64,000 bases of DNA from Cellulomonas sp. JH27-2 (GTDB lineage Bacteria; Actinomycetota; Actinomycetes; Actinomycetales; Cellulomonadaceae). Made by a program: the position numbers and the translations under genes. The first letter of the stretch is position 1. Each line of letters begins with the position of its first letter. This document shows, piece by piece, positions 62,471 through 64,000 of this stretch. The DNA is taken from assembly GCF_014837175.1 (NCBI RefSeq), contig NZ_JACYFR010000004.1, positions 124,001 to 188,000 of the forward strand, given 5' to 3'. Below the pieces are notes generated by a model. It did not search any database, was not told the DNA's origin, and saw nothing but the letters and a program-made list of their open reading frames with translations.

Positions 62471-63754
62471 TCAGTGCCCGACGCGGCGGTGCAGCGCGTC
62501 CACCACCTCGCGCTCGTCGGCCGTCTGCAGCACGTAGTCACGTACGACGACACGGCCGCCGACCACGACGTGCCGCGGCCGCCGGCCGGGCGACGCCCAC
62601 AGCAGACCCGCAACGGGGTCGTCGACGCCCGCGTCCGCGACACCCGAGACGTCCCAGACGCACAGGTCGGCGGCCGCCCCGGGCCGCAGGCGACCGAGGT
62701 CGTCGCGGCCCAGCCCGGCCGCGGACCCGGCCGTCGCCATGGTCAGGGCCTCGCGCGCGGCGAGTGGACGTCCGACGAGCGGCGCGACCTGCATCGCCAG
62801 CCGGGCGTCGGCCAGCAGGTGCCCGGCGTCGTTGCTGCCGCCGCCGCTGGTGCCGAGCCCGACCGCGACGCCGGCGTCCCGCAGCGCCGCGACCGGCGCG
62901 ACGCCCCAGCCCATCGGCAGGTCGCAGCCCGGCGCGTGGGTCGCGGTCACGCCGCGGGCGGCCAGCAGCGTCAGCTCGTCGGGCGTGATGTCGCACAGGT
63001 GCGCGAGCGTGACGTCCGGCGCCAACCAACCCCACTCGTCGAGCAGGTCCAGCGGCCGGCGGCCGTAGCGCTCGAGCGCGACCGCGACGTCCACCTGCTC
63101 GTTGGCCTGGGTGCGCCGGCGCAGTCCGTAGCGCGCCGCCACGTCGCCCAGCAGCGCGAACGTCTCGGGTGCGTCGCTGTGCACGCCTGCCGGGCCGACG
63201 GCCACCTGCAGCATGCCGTCGGCGCTCACGCCGCCGCGCACCCCGCCGACGAGGTCGCGGACGATCGCTTCCGCGGACTCGGCCGCCTGCTCGGCGTCGT
63301 CGCGTGCGCTGCCTCGGACGAAGACGAGCCGGGCACCGAGCTCGCGGGCTGCGCTCGCGGTGCCGCGTGCGATGTCCACGCCGTCGCCGCCCGTCCACGT
63401 CAGGTGGTGGTCCGCGACGGTGGTGACCCCGCACAGCAGCGCCTCGGCGAGCCCGGCCTTCGCAGCGACGTGGCTGAGCTCCCCGTCCACGCCCGCGGCG
63501 GTGTAGGCCGCGGCCATCGTCGGCAGCCACGTGGCCATGGGGACGCCGCGCGTCCCGGGCAGCGTGCGGAACGCCGTCTGCAGCAGATGGTGGTGGGCGT
63601 TGACCAGGCCGGGCGTGACGACGCAGCCGGACACGTCGAGGACGTCCCCGGCACTGGTGGCCTCGGCGATGCGACCGTCCACCACGTGCACGTCGCCCGT
63701 CCGCTCCGTCGCCTCGTCGACGAGCACGGCCAGGGCACCGGTGAGAGTCAGCAT
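62471..63754 (-). CDS. Amidohydrolase (8-oxoguanine deaminase-like) with altered metal site
   Basis: The 427-residue protein has the family fold with VNAHHHLLQTAFRTLPGTRG near the start, LAHLCDITPDE and a C-terminal LRPGAAADLCVWDVSG. Two usual metal/catalytic positions differ: the strand-5 HxH/HxxE element reads RTQANEQ (Gln for His) and the strand-8 aspartate motif reads GTSGGGSND (Ser for Asp). It may use another metal set or be a divergent subfamily. It is convergent with the reductase gene. Confidence 0.85.
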   Translation of the reverse strand: MLTLTGALAVLVDEATERTGDVHVVDGRIAEATSAGDVLDVSGCVVTPGLVNAHHHLLQTAFRTLPGTRGVPMATWLPTMAAAYTAAGVDGELSHVAAKAGLAEALLCGVTTVADHHLTWTGGDGVDIARGTASAARELGARLVFVRGSARDDAEQAAESAEAIVRDLVGGVRGGVSADGMLQVAVGPAGVHSDAPETFALLGDVAARYGLRRRTQANEQVDVAVALERYGRRPLDLLDEWGWLAPDVTLAHLCDITPDELTLLAARGVTATHAPGCDLPMGWGVAPVAALRDAGVAVGLGTSGGGSNDAGHLLADARLAMQVAPLVGRPLAAREALTMATAGSAAGLGRDDLGRLRPGAAADLCVWDVSGVADAGVDDPVAGLLWASPGRRPRHVVVGGRVVVRDYVLQTADEREVVDALHRRVGH

Positions 63755-63796
63755 GGGCCATGGGTAGCACCGCGATGTGTCGGGGAGGTGACCTGA

Positions 63797-64000
63797 GTGC
63801 TGGAGATCGCTGCGCGTCTGCTGGCGCTGATGGGTGAGGGGCGGTCCGTCGCCGTGGCGACGGTCGTGTCGATGAACGGCAGCGGGCCCACGGTCGTGGG
63901 CACGTCGATGGCTGTCGACGACACCGGCGCCGCGGTGGGCAGCATCGCCGGCGGCTGCGTCGAGGGAGCCGTCTACGAGCTGTGCCGGTCCGTGCTGTCC
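63797..64000 (+). CDS. XdhC/CoxI family protein, N-terminal part (cut by window edge)
   Basis: The first 68 codons are present and run out of the window. GTG 63797 is preceded by GGGGAGGTG 6 bases away. ATVVSMNGSGPTVVGTSMAV and GSIAGGCVEGAVYE are typical XdhC blocks. XdhC-type proteins insert or protect the sulphurated molybdenum cofactor in xanthine dehydrogenase, so molybdenum hydroxylase genes probably follow. Confidence 0.9.
   Translation, partial: MLEIAARLLALMGEGRSVAVATVVSMNGSGPTVVGTSMAVDDTGAAVGSIAGGCVEGAVYELCRSVLS

Overview
The window is about 70% or more G+C with strong codon bias, and its gene complement points to an actinobacterium of the Cellulomonas/Isoptericola type: ftsX next to an FtsEX-linked M23 hydrolase and smpB, an actinobacterial tmRNA tag, an ATP-dependent LigC-type ligase, a DUF5808 protein, and secreted chitin/glucan hydrolases. 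The genus is inferred from this; no rRNA gene is present.

Layout. 1-6640: housekeeping block (ftsX end, M23 peptidase, smpB, DUF2207 membrane protein, ATP-dependent ligase, trypsin-like protease, tmRNA). About 6640-9460: a small, less G+C-rich island abutting the 3' end of ssrA, with a decayed IS3-type transposase, a DUF262 gene and a HEPN gene; a degenerate copy of the ssrA 3' end lies at its far edge. 9509-18541: an M15 peptidase and a complete recC-recB-recD operon with 4-bp stop/start overlaps, then a PIN-domain remnant. 18940-30649: catabolic, regulatory and toxin-antitoxin genes (GH3 glucosidase, LysE exporter, VapBC, RidA, GH18 chitinase, a chloroperoxidase-like hydrolase beside a LuxR regulator, and a TetR regulator divergent from an epoxide hydrolase).

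30660-47490 is the most unusual part: fifteen closely packed minus-strand genes that look like a contractile phage-tail-like injection system. It has a sheath, a tube, hub/spike, PAAR-like tip, gp25-like and gpJ-like baseplate proteins, a baseplate protein with an embedded LamG-like domain, two unknown structural-looking proteins, a 1387-residue protein with central membrane segments and a distinct C-terminal domain, and a coupled 54-residue protein. No capsid, terminase, portal, integrase, lysis gene or AAA+ ATPase of the usual extracellular contractile injection systems is visible, so it is neither a plain prophage nor a textbook eCIS as far as this window shows.

47672-64000: a second VapBC pair, then a purine/N-heterocycle catabolism region. 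It holds OHCU decarboxylase and 5-hydroxyisourate hydrolase on the plus strand, and on the minus strand guanine deaminase, uricase, a PNPOx-like flavoprotein, a creatininase-like amidase and an FAD oxidoreductase, followed upstream by an ABC uptake system with a cytosine deaminase-like enzyme. Also present are three amidohydrolases in total, a MobA-like nucleotidyltransferase, a 2Fe-2S reductase and the start of an XdhC gene (molybdenum enzyme maturation). Together these suggest import, deamination and oxidation of purines via urate, with a molybdenum hydroxylase probably lying just past the right edge.
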